DNA of 64,000 bases, from NCBI GenBank assembly GCA_017482385.1, contig JAFUNI010000017.1, positions 1-64,000 on the forward strand, in the 5' to 3' direction. The notes beneath the pieces were generated by a model, which was not told the origin of the DNA, did no database searches, and was given only the letters and a program-made list of their open reading frames with translations. This stretch comes from Oscillospiraceae bacterium. GTDB taxonomy: Bacteria > Bacillota > Clostridia > Oscillospirales > Oscillospiraceae. The translations under genes and the position numbers were made by a program. This document shows positions 54,154-62,444 of this stretch, piece after piece; the first letter of the stretch is position 1; each line of letters opens with the position of its first letter.

Positions 54154-56228
54154 CCAAAGTTCGCGCTATGATCCTGACGGCGGTGCTGCTGCTGATCTTA
54201 GGCTTTTTTACATTTAAGCTCTATGATCTGCAGATCATTGAAACCGGCGGCAGCACCGATAACCAGGCGACCTTTACCACCCTCACCCGCGTGAAAGCGG
54301 CCCGGGGTGATATCCTGGATAAAAACGGTAATTTGCTGGTGAGTAACCGGGCAAGTTATGACCTGATCATCAATCATTATGTGATCCTCACCGCTAACAA
54401 CACCAACGAAAACCTCCTGCGGCTGGTAAAGCGCAGCCAGGAGGCCGGCATCGAATATACGGAGCATTTCCCCGTGTCCATCGAGCGTCCCTTTACCTAT
54501 ATCCGGGACAAGCAGACAGCTATTTGGCAGGACCATTTCCAGACCTTCCTCCATTATATGGAGATCGACTCGGATATCACCGCGCCGCTGCTGGTGGAAA
54601 AGCTCCGGGACCGGTACGATATCCCTGCGGAATGGACCGACGATGAGGCCCGGCAGGTCATTGGCCTGCTGTATGAAATGACCCTGCGGAAATGCGTGGG
54701 CAGCCTTTCTACCTTTGTGTTCATTCCCGATGCCAATGACGAAGAGCTCTCCGCCATCGTGGAGCTGAATATTCCCGGTATGAAGGTCGAGGCCTCCACG
54801 GTCCGGGAGTACAATACCAAGTACGCAGCCCATATTTTGGGCTATGTGGGCGCAATGAACGCCGAGCAGTGGGAGTACTACAAGGACATCCCCGGCTATG
54901 AAATGGATGCCGAGGTGGGCCAGGACGGCCTGGAAAAGGTCTACGAGGAGTACCTCCACGGCATTGACGGCTGGCGGGAAGATGTGGTCACCACCGACGG
55001 CACTTTGGTTTCCTCCCGGTATCGCCAGGAGCCCAAAGCAGGTTCTAATGTGGAGGTTTCCATTGACCTGAATATCCAGATGGCAGGCGAGGACCAAATG
55101 GGTATCGTCATCGAGGATCTGCGTACCCCCAAAGAAGACGGCACGCTGAAGGACGGTCACGATGCCGAGGGCGGCGCTTTTGTGGCGATGGATGTAAAGA
55201 CCGGCCAGATCCTGGCCTGCGGCAGCTATCCCACCTATAACTTAGCTACCTTCTTTGACGATTATGAAACTTTGGCAAAGGACGAATATAAGCCCCTGTA
55301 CAACCGGGCGCTCCTTGCCACCTATCCTCCCGGATCTACCTACAAAATGAGTATGGTCATTGCGGCTATGGAGTCCAAAGTCATCGACTCCAAGACGACT
55401 ATTCGCGACCAGGGTAAGTATGAGATCACCCCCACATACCCTGTTTACTGTCTGCAGTGGACCAACTACGGCCAGACCCACGGAGACTGTAATGCTGCCA
55501 AGGCACTGATGGTGTCTTGCAACTACTTCTTCTACGAGTTGGGCGAAAAGATGAGCATCAATGCGATAGATGCTACTGCCAAGGGCTTGGGCCTGGGCGA
55601 GCCCACCGGTGTGGAACTGCCGGAGTATCTGGGCTACCGCGCCAATAAGGAAACCAAGGCGGAATTACACTCCGGTGACGATGCCTACTGGTACACCGGT
55701 GACCAGGTGCTGGCCGCTATCGGTCAGTCTGAAAACCGCTTCACCCCCATTCAGCTCTGCTCCTATGCAACCGCCCTGGCCAACGAGGGCACCCGCTACA
55801 AGGCCACCTTTATGAGCCGTGTGGTGTCCGCTGACTACCGTCAGCTGCTGGACGAGAACAAGCCCAAGGTCCTCAGCACCATGGAGATGTCCGAAGAAAC
55901 CGTCAGCACATACAAAGAGGGTATGTATATGGTTACCCAGACGGATGCCAACGGCTGGCTGGGTACTGCCTATTCAACTTTTAAGGATTATCCCATTAAG
56001 ATCGCTGCCAAGACCGGTACGGCAGAAACCGGCATTTACGGCACTTCCGCCAACGGCGCGTTCGTGTGCTTCGCCCCTCTGGACGATCCCCAGATCGCCA
56101 TTGCCATCTATGTGGAAAAGGGCGGCCACGGTTCTACCCTTGCCACCATCGCAAAGAGCATGCTGGATGCATACTTCGATGTGGACGTGGTGGGCGACGT
56201 GAACATTTACGAAAACCAAGTAAGCTGA
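54141..56228 (+). CDS. mrdA: Penicillin-binding protein 2 (class B transpeptidase)
   Basis: 695 residues. An N-terminal membrane helix (about 8-27) precedes a dimerisation domain with the RGDILDKNGNLLVSNRASYD start. In the transpeptidase domain PPGSTYKM holds the active-site Ser (SxxK), SCNYFF the SxN motif and KTGTAE the KTG motif. It cross-links peptidoglycan in elongation, with RodA and MreC/D. It is the last gene of the maf-mre set, closed by a terminator; rodA is absent here. Confidence 0.96.
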   Translation: MERLTKVRAMILTAVLLLILGFFTFKLYDLQIIETGGSTDNQATFTTLTRVKAARGDILDKNGNLLVSNRASYDLIINHYVILTANNTNENLLRLVKRSQEAGIEYTEHFPVSIERPFTYIRDKQTAIWQDHFQTFLHYMEIDSDITAPLLVEKLRDRYDIPAEWTDDEARQVIGLLYEMTLRKCVGSLSTFVFIPDANDEELSAIVELNIPGMKVEASTVREYNTKYAAHILGYVGAMNAEQWEYYKDIPGYEMDAEVGQDGLEKVYEEYLHGIDGWREDVVTTDGTLVSSRYRQEPKAGSNVEVSIDLNIQMAGEDQMGIVIEDLRTPKEDGTLKDGHDAEGGAFVAMDVKTGQILACGSYPTYNLATFFDDYETLAKDEYKPLYNRALLATYPPGSTYKMSMVIAAMESKVIDSKTTIRDQGKYEITPTYPVYCLQWTNYGQTHGDCNAAKALMVSCNYFFYELGEKMSINAIDATAKGLGLGEPTGVELPEYLGYRANKETKAELHSGDDAYWYTGDQVLAAIGQSENRFTPIQLCSYATALANEGTRYKATFMSRVVSADYRQLLDENKPKVLSTMEMSEETVSTYKEGMYMVTQTDANGWLGTAYSTFKDYPIKIAAKTGTAETGIYGTSANGAFVCFAPLDDPQIAIAIYVEKGGHGSTLATIAKSMLDAYFDVDVVGDVNIYENQVS

Positions 56229-56290
56229 AAAAAAGCACCCCCAAAGGGGTGCTTTTTTAATGCATAATGCATAATGCTGAATGCATAATG
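56228..56290 (+). terminator. Terminator of pbp2 with adjoining 7-bp-period repeat
   Basis: AAAAAAAGCACCCC-CAAA-GGGGTGCTTTTTT (56228-56257), then AATGCATAATGCATAATGC-like units (56259-56290). Confidence 0.9.
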
Positions 56291-56304
56291 TTTCGAATTT
56301 TTGT

Positions 56305-56337
56305 GTCATTGCGAGGCACGAAGTGCCAAGGCAATCT
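56305..56337. repeat. GTCATTGCGAG...GGCAATCT palindromic repeat, copy 1
   Basis: GTCATTGCGAG and GGCAATCT flank the inverted pair GGCAC/GTGCC. A second copy lies at 57423-57461. Confidence 0.8.
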
Positions 56338-56353
56338 AAAAGAAAAAGGTTTT

Positions 56354-56428
56354 GTAGGGGAGGGATACTATCCCTCCCGTTTATATTATATTGGGGGAAT
56401 TAGGGGAGGCATACTATGCCTCCCCTAC
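56354..56428. repeat. Palindromic repeat, copy 6 (B-A)
   Basis: Same halves with a spacer of about 25 bases, 11 bases before the stop of the DUF2284 gene. Confidence 0.95.
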
Positions 56429-56439
56429 GATTGGGGTTG

Positions 56440-56976
56440 TCAAAAGAACAACAGGGAATACCAGGTGACGATGTTTTCACCGTACTGAAATTCCAATCCG
56501 TTTTCCTCCAAGGTGGGGATCAGATTGATGCCGTGGCTTTCCACACAGGGGTGCATCCGATCCGGGTGGCGGCAGGGCTCGCCGTCCAGCCAGGCGCACC
56601 GGGCGCACTCCGCGCAGGCCTCGGTGGAGAGAATATAGGGCTCGATGCCCTGGGCACGGAAGAATCCGCGCACTTGATTGGTGATGCTTTCGTGTTCCGG
56701 ACGGGTGGCAAGGGCTGCGTCAATATCGGCAATGTCAGCCACCTCTGTGATGGTTCCGATGAGCAGACAGTTGGAGAATGCCTTGCACTTATGTTCGCAG
56801 GCAGCAACTTCCCCCACTGCCGGGGGACAAGCCCAGGTTTTGTTATACATGGGGCATTCGGCGGAGCAGATGTAGCGGATCCTCTCGGAAAATTCCAAAC
56901 TTTTCGGATCAATAAAGCCGTAAAAGTACAGAGGAAGCTGGGAAAGTTCCGATTCCAAGCGGGTTATATCCATCAT
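56440..56976 (-). CDS. DUF2284 metal-binding-type protein
   Basis: 178 residues rich in Cys: ICSAECPMYNKTWACPPAVG, CEHKCKAFSNC, then EACAECARCAWLDGEPCRHP and HPCVESHGI. The first block with CPxY-x-x-x-W-x-CPP is the DUF2284 hallmark, and the later one suggests an Fe-S or other metal cluster. Function unknown; members are often near corrinoid-metabolism genes, which are not seen here. Its start overlaps the end of the phosphatase gene by 4 bases. Confidence 0.87.
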   Translation of the reverse strand: MMDITRLESELSQLPLYFYGFIDPKSLEFSERIRYICSAECPMYNKTWACPPAVGEVAACEHKCKAFSNCLLIGTITEVADIADIDAALATRPEHESITNQVRGFFRAQGIEPYILSTEACAECARCAWLDGEPCRHPDRMHPCVESHGINLIPTLEENGLEFQYGENIVTWYSLLFF

Positions 56977-57401
56977 TTCAGTTCCTCCAAAATCCGCGCA
57001 CAGCCCTCGCAGATATCTTCCCAGGTGCGGTCAAAACCGCCCATATAGTAGGGGTCAGCCACATCCCGATCTAAGAAGGGCAGGAATCCCTCATAGCCTG
57101 GGAACATCTGCTTTAAGTACCGCAGATTCCGTCTGTCCATATAGTAAATGCGGTCGTAGATGTCAAGGTCGGCCTTGGTGATCTGCCGGGCGAATTTGCC
57201 GTCGCAGCCCAGTCCGTGACGGGCCAATTCTCGCCGGGCGGGTGGATAAACCGGATTGCCCAGCTCTTCCCGGCTGGCCGCCGCCGATGCGATTTGCACC
57301 CGGTCAGATAGCCCAGCCTTGGCAACTAAGTCTTTCATCACAAATTCCGCCATAGGACTTCTGCAAATATTCCCGTGGCAGACAAAGAGAATTTTTACCA
57401 T
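56973..57401 (-). CDS. Low-molecular-weight protein-tyrosine phosphatase
   Basis: 142 residues. ILFVCHGNICRSPMAEFVM holds the CX5R loop (Cys8 and Arg14), and FLDRDVADPYYMGGFDRTW holds the late Asp-Pro acid. It would dephosphorylate tyrosine residues, often in regulation of surface polysaccharide kinases. It is co-transcribed with the DUF2284 gene. Confidence 0.93.
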   Translation of the reverse strand: MVKILFVCHGNICRSPMAEFVMKDLVAKAGLSDRVQIASAAASREELGNPVYPPARRELARHGLGCDGKFARQITKADLDIYDRIYYMDRRNLRYLKQMFPGYEGFLPFLDRDVADPYYMGGFDRTWEDICEGCARILEELK

Positions 57402-57883
57402 AAAATTTCCTCGCTTTTTCGTGTCATTGCGAAGGCGGCTTTGCCGCCTGTGGCAATCTCCAAGAATGCAAGTATTATACCACGCATCGCAGCATATTGC
57501 AACAAAGGCTTCTCCCCAAGGGGAAGGCTATTCCATCGGCATGCGTTACGCATCTAAGCAGATCTCAAAATATTGATTTCTCTGTGCAGGCGGTGTATAA
57601 TTTGCTTAGGCAACAAATACCAATTTGAAAACCACAATTTTATAAGTGGTTATTAACCCTCGCAGGGTTTTAATAAAATCCTCCAAAAGCTTTGAAAATA
57701 AAGGGTTTATCGCAAAATGCTCACCTTAACTTATTATACGATTTCACACTGTTTTATTCTTCCCTCGGAAGCTGATAAGGGCAAACACAAGGGCAAGAAA
57801 ATCTGATAAAAAGATATAACAGAATGTGGCAATCGGAGAACTGTGACGTATGTGCGAATATATTATACTGGAGGATTTATTAT
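57402..57883. other. Boundary region between core genes and the AT-rich mobile segment
   Basis: No gene. Contains the second GTCATTGCGA repeat (57423-57461), then a fall in GC after about 57600, which I take as the likely left boundary of the acquired segment. At 57826-57856 lies a 31-base stretch that is repeated inverted at 63162-63193, just before the integrase. Confidence 0.6.
57423..57461. repeat. GTCATTGCGA...GGCAATCT palindromic repeat, copy 2
   Basis: GTCATTGCGA, then GGCGGC-TTT-GCCGCC, then TGGCAATCTCC. Confidence 0.85.
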
Positions 57884-58261
57884 ATGGACAAGTACATTTT
57901 TGATGAAAGCAACGGTTTGTGGTATGAATTGCAGGGAGATTATTATATTCCTTGTCTGATACTTTCCGAAGAAGAAACACAGCCTATCGGCTTATGGGGA
58001 CAACGCCACAAGCAGTATCTAAAGGAGCATAAGCACTTCCTTTACATTACAATGCTGATTGAGGGTACATTGAACACTTACCTTGCCGACATTGACAGAC
58101 AGGCACAGGAGAGTTTGCTCCTGCTGACAAAGCAGATTGCAGAGCAGGAAAATGTTACCGAACAACTGAAAGCTGATAATGCTATGTTGTGGGTGCAGAA
58201 AATGAATGAAATTCAGTCCAGAGTTAGGGAAATTATTTACAGCGAGATTATCTACGCATAG
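57884..58261 (+). CDS. Transposon-encoded protein TnpV-like
   Basis: 125 residues. The segments YELQGDYYIPCLILSEEE, IGLWGQRHKQYLKEHK and YLADIDRQAQESL match the TnpV family carried by clostridial transposons of the Tn4451 and related types. The role of TnpV in mobility is not established. ATG at 57884 follows GGAGGA. It stands alone and is followed by two large hairpins. Codon use is more AT-rich than the chromosomal genes to the left. Confidence 0.85.
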   Translation: MDKYIFDESNGLWYELQGDYYIPCLILSEEETQPIGLWGQRHKQYLKEHKHFLYITMLIEGTLNTYLADIDRQAQESLLLLTKQIAEQENVTEQLKADNAMLWVQKMNEIQSRVREIIYSEIIYA

Positions 58262-58265
58262 TAGG

Positions 58266-58392
58266 TGTAGGGGCGGTAAGCCAGTTTTTGGCTTTCGCCC
58301 TTGTCTACACATAAGCAAAATAAAGAAATACCGTCAATGGCAGTGCTTGCACTGTTCATCGTGACCATTGACGGTATTTCGTATTTTGCTAT
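58266..58392. terminator. Two large hairpins after the TnpV-like gene
   Basis: First, GTGTAGGGGCG...CGCCCTTGTCTACAC enclosing TAAGCCA/TGGCTTT (58266-58310). Second, GAAATACCGTCAATGG with CCATTGACGGTATTTC (16 bp perfect, 58325-58340 with 58365-58380), capped by CAGTG-CTTG-CACTG and extended outwards by GCAAAATA/TATTTTGC. No T run follows directly, so they may be structural as well as terminating. Confidence 0.7.
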
Positions 58393-58490
58393 TGCTATCT
58401 TTATTTTTTCACATCTGAGTGATAAAATTTATTTGATTAAAGTTCTGCGGAAACTTTGAAGTTTCATCAGATAAATATTTGGAAAAAGTC

Positions 58491-58521
58491 TTGACTCCTA
58501 CGTTGCGTAATAGTTTAAAGT
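58491..58521 (+). promoter_or_regulatory. MerR-type promoter with 19-bp spacer
   Basis: TTGACT (58491-58496), 19 bp, TAAAGT (58516-58521), with a TACG-TTG-CGTA dyad inside the spacer. Overlong spacing with a central dyad is the hallmark of MerR-activated promoters. It would drive the protease gene and the MerR/TipAS gene. Confidence 0.75.
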
Positions 58522-58546
58522 GTACTTATCGATAGGAGGAAATGAT

Positions 58547-59509
58547 ATGCATGAATTTATAATAGAAATAGTAAAATCAGATGAGATTTATCGAAAGATA
58601 GCAAATGCATCGTTAGAGAAGAAAGATGATATATATCGCTATGACTTTATGAAAAAATTTGAAAAGAAATGGGATATGTATCACTGTCCGTTGAAAGCAA
58701 AACAATCTGGCGGATATGATGTGGTGATGGCAAGCGGTATGTTAGGATATTTATTGCCACAAAAAATAGGAGACACAGAAGAAAAATATATTGCAGAATT
58801 AGCAGATGAAAAGTTATGGACGGATTGCGTGGCATCTATTGAAAGCTCTCTTATGACATTTGTTAGACATGGAATAGATTTGAAGGTTAAAGAGTATATG
58901 TTTACATTGATGCTCGCAGATCCATCAAGTCCCTATTCGGTGATGAATGATGGTTATTGTGGTGATGGTGGAATTCCGGGATACATATTTGGATCATTAG
59001 TACCTTCTGAAACGACAAAAACAAGGATTCCAGTTGTATTAGCTCATGAGACGAATCATAATGTAAGATTTCAATATATAAAGTGGAGTAATGAAATATC
59101 ATTAGCAGAATATATGATTTGTGAAGGATTGGCAGAAAATTTTGCAGTAAAACTTTACGGTGAAGAGAACTTAGGACCATGGGTTAGTAAAACTGACCAG
59201 GAAATGTTAAATGAATATATTAAGCCACTTATCCAGGACGCTTTAGAAGTGCAAGGATTTGACAATATTACATCATATATGTATGGAGATGAAATGGCCA
59301 AATTACAAAATTATATTCCGGTGGGTATGCCTTATTGTGCTGGGTATGCATGCGGATATTATATGGTGAAATATTATTTGGATAAAACTGGAAAAGATAT
59401 TGTTGACGCAACAATACTTCCAGCAGAAGAAATTTTGAAAGAAATAGATGGATTTTGGAGTGAAACGACCATTATTCGGAAAGGAAATTCCTATGAGGAC
59501 AGTAAATGA
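58547..59509 (+). CDS. DUF2268-type putative Zn-dependent protease
   Basis: 320 residues. The zinc motif HETNH (167-171, in VLAHETNHN) is an HExxH site, with a likely third ligand Glu in ICEGLAENFA. The layout matches the DUF2268/YjaZ-like group. No signal peptide is seen. The ATG at 58547 follows AGGAGGA. The gene lies behind the MerR-type promoter, and its last 17 bases overlap a MerR/TipAS gene, so the pair is a regulated unit. Target unknown; antibiotic or stress response is a guess. Confidence 0.83.
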   Translation: MHEFIIEIVKSDEIYRKIANASLEKKDDIYRYDFMKKFEKKWDMYHCPLKAKQSGGYDVVMASGMLGYLLPQKIGDTEEKYIAELADEKLWTDCVASIESSLMTFVRHGIDLKVKEYMFTLMLADPSSPYSVMNDGYCGDGGIPGYIFGSLVPSETTKTRIPVVLAHETNHNVRFQYIKWSNEISLAEYMICEGLAENFAVKLYGEENLGPWVSKTDQEMLNEYIKPLIQDALEVQGFDNITSYMYGDEMAKLQNYIPVGMPYCAGYACGYYMVKYYLDKTGKDIVDATILPAEEILKEIDGFWSETTIIRKGNSYEDSK

Positions 59510-60218
59510 GGTAAGTAAGCTAACAGGAGTAAGTATACGTACCCTTCAGTACTATGATAGTATCGGACTGTTAAAACCAACTGAGTATACAGAGGTAGGA
59601 TAGCGTTTGTATGATGAAGAAGCATTAGAAAGGTTGCAACAGATTTTATTGTTTAGAGAATTGGAATTTCCACTGAAAGAAATCAAAGATATTATATATA
59701 ATCCTAAATTTAATAAGGAAAAAGTATTAGAGCAGCAAATAGAACTTTTGGTATTGAAGAAGGAACATATAGAAAATTTGATTGATTTTGCTCGAAGAAT
59801 AAAAACGATGGGAGTAAATAAGACGGATTTTAAAGTATTTGATAAAAAAAAGATGGAAGATTATTCAAAGCGTGCAAAGGAACAATGGGGACAGATAGCC
59901 CAGTATCAGGAATTTGAAGAAAAGACGAAAGGGGTGTCTGATACACAGCAGAAGGATGTAATCAATCGTTTTATGCTTATTTTTACAGAGCTTGGCAAGA
60001 TAAAAGAATTAGATACATCCTGTGAGACGGTTCAATTACAGGTGAAAAAATTGCAGGATTTCATCACAGAGAATTATTACACCTGTACAAAAGAAATTTT
60101 ATCAGGTCTGGGAAAGATGTATGCAAGTGGCGGAGAATTTACCGAAAACATTGATAGCTATGGTGGAGAAGGAACTGCTCTGTTTACAGCAAATGCAATT
60201 GAGATATATTGCAAATAA
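59493..60218 (+). pseudogene. MerR-family TipAS-type regulator interrupted by an in-frame TAG
   Basis: 241 codons. The N-terminal MerR HTH reads RTVNEVSKLTGVSIRTLQYY, then YTEVG, then a TAG at 59601-59603, and continues in the same frame as RLYDEEALERLQQIL. Homologues have Tyr at that position (GYRLYDE), so one base change made the stop. The C-terminal TipAS domain (about 115-241) with FYTCTKEILSGLGKMY-like YTCTKEILSGLGKMY and GGEGTAL is intact. TipAS binds thiopeptide-type antibiotics and activates the promoter at 58491. Either the regulator is dead, or an internal start yields a DNA-binding-defective part, or the stop is a sequencing error. Confidence 0.85.
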
Positions 60219-60255
60219 GAGAGCGCAACTTTCAGTTTTCTGCATTTATAAATTT

Positions 60256-60292
60256 ACACCCTGCAAGACGAAAAATCTTGCAGGGTGTTTTC
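60256..60292 (+). terminator. Intrinsic terminator
   Basis: A 13-bp stem (ACACCCTGCAAGA and complement) followed by TTTTCTT, after the MerR gene. Confidence 0.9.
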
Positions 60293-60360
60293 TTATGCTC
60301 TGATATATATGTAAGACCGCAAGGCAGGTTGCCCTGCGGTGTCGATTTCGTATGTCGTGA

Positions 60361-61791
60361 TTACCTGTCCCTATCTTGGGATTTCTTTCTCTGCTTCGGC
60401 TGAGAGTTCTGTTTGCCCTCTTCCTGAAGCTGTCTGAGCCTGTTACGCACACTTTGTCTTTCGGGCGGTCTGTGCTGTTTCTCGGCAGGTTTCTGTCCGT
60501 TCTTAACTGCCTGCTCCCATTCTGCAAGTTCTTGGTTATACTGTGTCACAATAGCCTCTGCTTTGCGGTAAGTTTTCATAAATGCCTGTACATCAGGATA
60601 ACCGTCATCGGTCAGAATATCGGGGAGTTTATCCAGTTTTTCAGCAAGTTCGGTTTCAGTCTGCTGTATCTGCTTTTCCAGAGCCTTGCGTTCCTTGCCT
60701 TTGAAGATACCCGTTGTTTCTGCAAGCTGCTGTCGCAGATTCGGGAGTGCGACCTCCTGTATCTTCTTGATTGCTTTCGCCTGTTTCTGTACCTTTAGCA
60801 TAAGGGTCTGCATTGTGCGGAACTCGTCCATATCCATATCGAGGACTGGCTTGGGTGGCATATCCTTTTCACGGATAATGGCTTGCAGAAATTCCTTTGC
60901 CTTGCCCACGATACCTCGGAACAGATTTGGAAGCCAACCATTTTCACGGATGGACTGACCGGCTTTGTCGTGGATTTCGGTCTGCTTGATTTCCAGTATC
61001 TTTGCTTCTTCAATGCCCGATATGAGAGCCAAATCCGCTGTTCTGTTCCATTCCTGCCTTGCGGTGTTGTCCACTTCGATTTCGGCAGCCTTGGGGTTGT
61101 TCTTGCCTATCTTTTTTGTTGGGAGATACACGCTGTTTTTATCAAACACTTTCAGCCGTTGTTCGGGATCTGAAATGTGGGAATTGATAAGTTCCGTGTA
61201 AACCTCTTTCGCTTCTGCTATAAACGCTTCGCTTTTATAACGCTCGTCTTTGGTTGTGAATAAATGGCTTTCGTAAACTTCCCCCTTTTTGATAACGGTA
61301 CAGCCTTTTCGGACTTGACCGTTCTCGTCTGTGATTTCTTTCTTGGTTCGTACCCTTTTTCCTGTTTCGTCGTAAAATACGCTTCTGGTGGCAATCTTGA
61401 TATCAGGTTCGGGAAGCAGTTTCCTTTCGCTGAATATGAGGTGGATGTGGTAATTGGTCTTGCGTTTGTTGTGGTGCAGAGCCGATACACATTCCACTCC
61501 GTACTGCTGTCGGAATTTGTTCGTAAATTCTTCAAGTACCTGCTGTGGGTCAAAGGTGGTGTAAATCTCCGGCAGGGCAATGATTAGCTCCCTTGCTTCG
61601 ATACACTTTCCCTTTGTTCCGCTTCGCAGGAACTCCTGCTGACTTTCCCTGGCGAGATTGTTCCAAAAGGTATTGTCGGCGGTACGATAGGTGGCGTAAA
61701 GGTTTTCCTGTTTGGCGTGGCTCGTGATATATGAGATTCTTCCCTTGACATTGGGCAGCTTAGACATCTGAATGAACGAATGTCTTGCCAA
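60361..61791 (-). CDS. MobA/MobL-type relaxase
   Basis: 476 residues. The N-terminal relaxase domain has LPNVKGRISYITSHAKQENL and the histidine motif TNYHIHLIFSERK (HxH metal site). The C-terminal half is charged and helical, with Lys/Glu/Gln repeats that may form coiled coils. It nicks oriT and pilots DNA in conjugative mobilization. I chose the TTG at 61791 because AAGGAG lies 7 bases upstream and the resulting MARHSFIQMSKLPNVKG start is typical; the ATG at 61767 has no ribosome site. Confidence 0.9.
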   Translation of the reverse strand: MARHSFIQMSKLPNVKGRISYITSHAKQENLYATYRTADNTFWNNLARESQQEFLRSGTKGKCIEARELIIALPEIYTTFDPQQVLEEFTNKFRQQYGVECVSALHHNKRKTNYHIHLIFSERKLLPEPDIKIATRSVFYDETGKRVRTKKEITDENGQVRKGCTVIKKGEVYESHLFTTKDERYKSEAFIAEAKEVYTELINSHISDPEQRLKVFDKNSVYLPTKKIGKNNPKAAEIEVDNTARQEWNRTADLALISGIEEAKILEIKQTEIHDKAGQSIRENGWLPNLFRGIVGKAKEFLQAIIREKDMPPKPVLDMDMDEFRTMQTLMLKVQKQAKAIKKIQEVALPNLRQQLAETTGIFKGKERKALEKQIQQTETELAEKLDKLPDILTDDGYPDVQAFMKTYRKAEAIVTQYNQELAEWEQAVKNGQKPAEKQHRPPERQSVRNRLRQLQEEGKQNSQPKQRKKSQDRDR

Positions 61792-62047
61792 CCTTTTGCT
61801 CCTTTCTTTGCTGAGAATACCGTACTCATTACGCAACCGACTTGTCGGGTGCGGCTGTCACAGCTATCGGTGATTGGTGGGACAGCAATGGAAATTGCAC
61901 CGCAATTTCCTCTGTATCATAGCTGAGGTGATGGTGTCCGAAGCTGTGATACAGGCTCCCCGCAGGGGCGAAATACCCAGAGTACAAATCGCAGATTTGT
62001 GCGAGGGGTGTATTTCGCTCTCAAACGCCGAGGGCTTGAGAGAACGG
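61792..62047. other. Highly structured intergenic region, candidate oriT or leader RNA
   Basis: No gene. Hairpins in order: CCGAC-TT-GTCGG (61837-61848), GGAAATTGC-ACC-GCAATTTCC (61890-61910), CTGTATCA/TGATACAG (61912-61919 with 61947-61954), GCGAAATAC/GTATTTCGC enclosing ACAAATC-GCA-GATTTGT (61968-62013), and CTCTCAA/TTGAGAG. The position upstream of the relaxase gene suggests oriT; no known nic sequence was recognised. Confidence 0.5.
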
Positions 62048-62263
62048 TTATTCCACTTTTCGTACATCACTTGGATTGAGGAGATTCCTGCCCTGATTGA
62101 CCGTCATAAAACGCTCCAACGTATCCCTGCGGATAATCGTCTTTCGCCCGACTTTCAGAACAGGAAGTTTGCCCCAGTCCACCAGTTTTCGCATTGTGTT
62201 CCTACCGATACCCGTACATTCCGCTGCTTCTTCGATAGTTAAACCCATTTTAATTGCTGTCAT
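62048..62263 (-). CDS. Excisionase-like helix-turn-helix protein
   Basis: 71 residues. LTIEEAAECTGIGRNTMRKL is a MerR/Xis-type winged HTH, followed by GKLPVLKVGRKTIIRRDTLE, the usual form of the short excisionase family DNA-binding proteins. It would direct excision with the integrase. AAGGAGAG precedes the ATG. It is transcribed from a near-consensus promoter TTGACA (62340-62335), 17 bp, TATAAT (62317-62312). Confidence 0.87.
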   Translation of the reverse strand: MTAIKMGLTIEEAAECTGIGRNTMRKLVDWGKLPVLKVGRKTIIRRDTLERFMTVNQGRNLLNPSDVRKVE

Positions 62264-62290
62264 TACACATCTCTCCTTTCAAAACACTCA

Positions 62291-62420
62291 TTTTGCAACT
62301 TTGCAATTATCATTATACTTATTTTGCCATCTCTTGTCAACTCGTTTTACAACTCATTAAAGATATTTTTTAACTTTTATCGAGAAAGTGGTTGCAAAAT
62401 AGGTTTTGATATGCTATACT
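62291..62420. promoter_or_regulatory. Divergent promoters and candidate operators of xis and the XRE gene
   Basis: Minus strand TTGACA/TATAAT (62340-62312) and plus strand TTGCAA (62392-62397), 17 bp, TATACT (62415-62420). Related 9-mers TTTTGCAAC (62291-62299), TTTTACAAC (62345-62353) and, inverted, GTTGCAAAA (62391-62399) may be the XRE binding sites. Confidence 0.65.
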
Positions 62421-62444
62421 TGGTTTCGATAGGAGGTGTAAACC

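Noticed and set aside
57744-57980. A 78-codon minus-strand frame at the start of the mobile segment
   Set aside because: It crosses the TnpV-like gene's ribosome site and start, has no family features and no good ribosome site.
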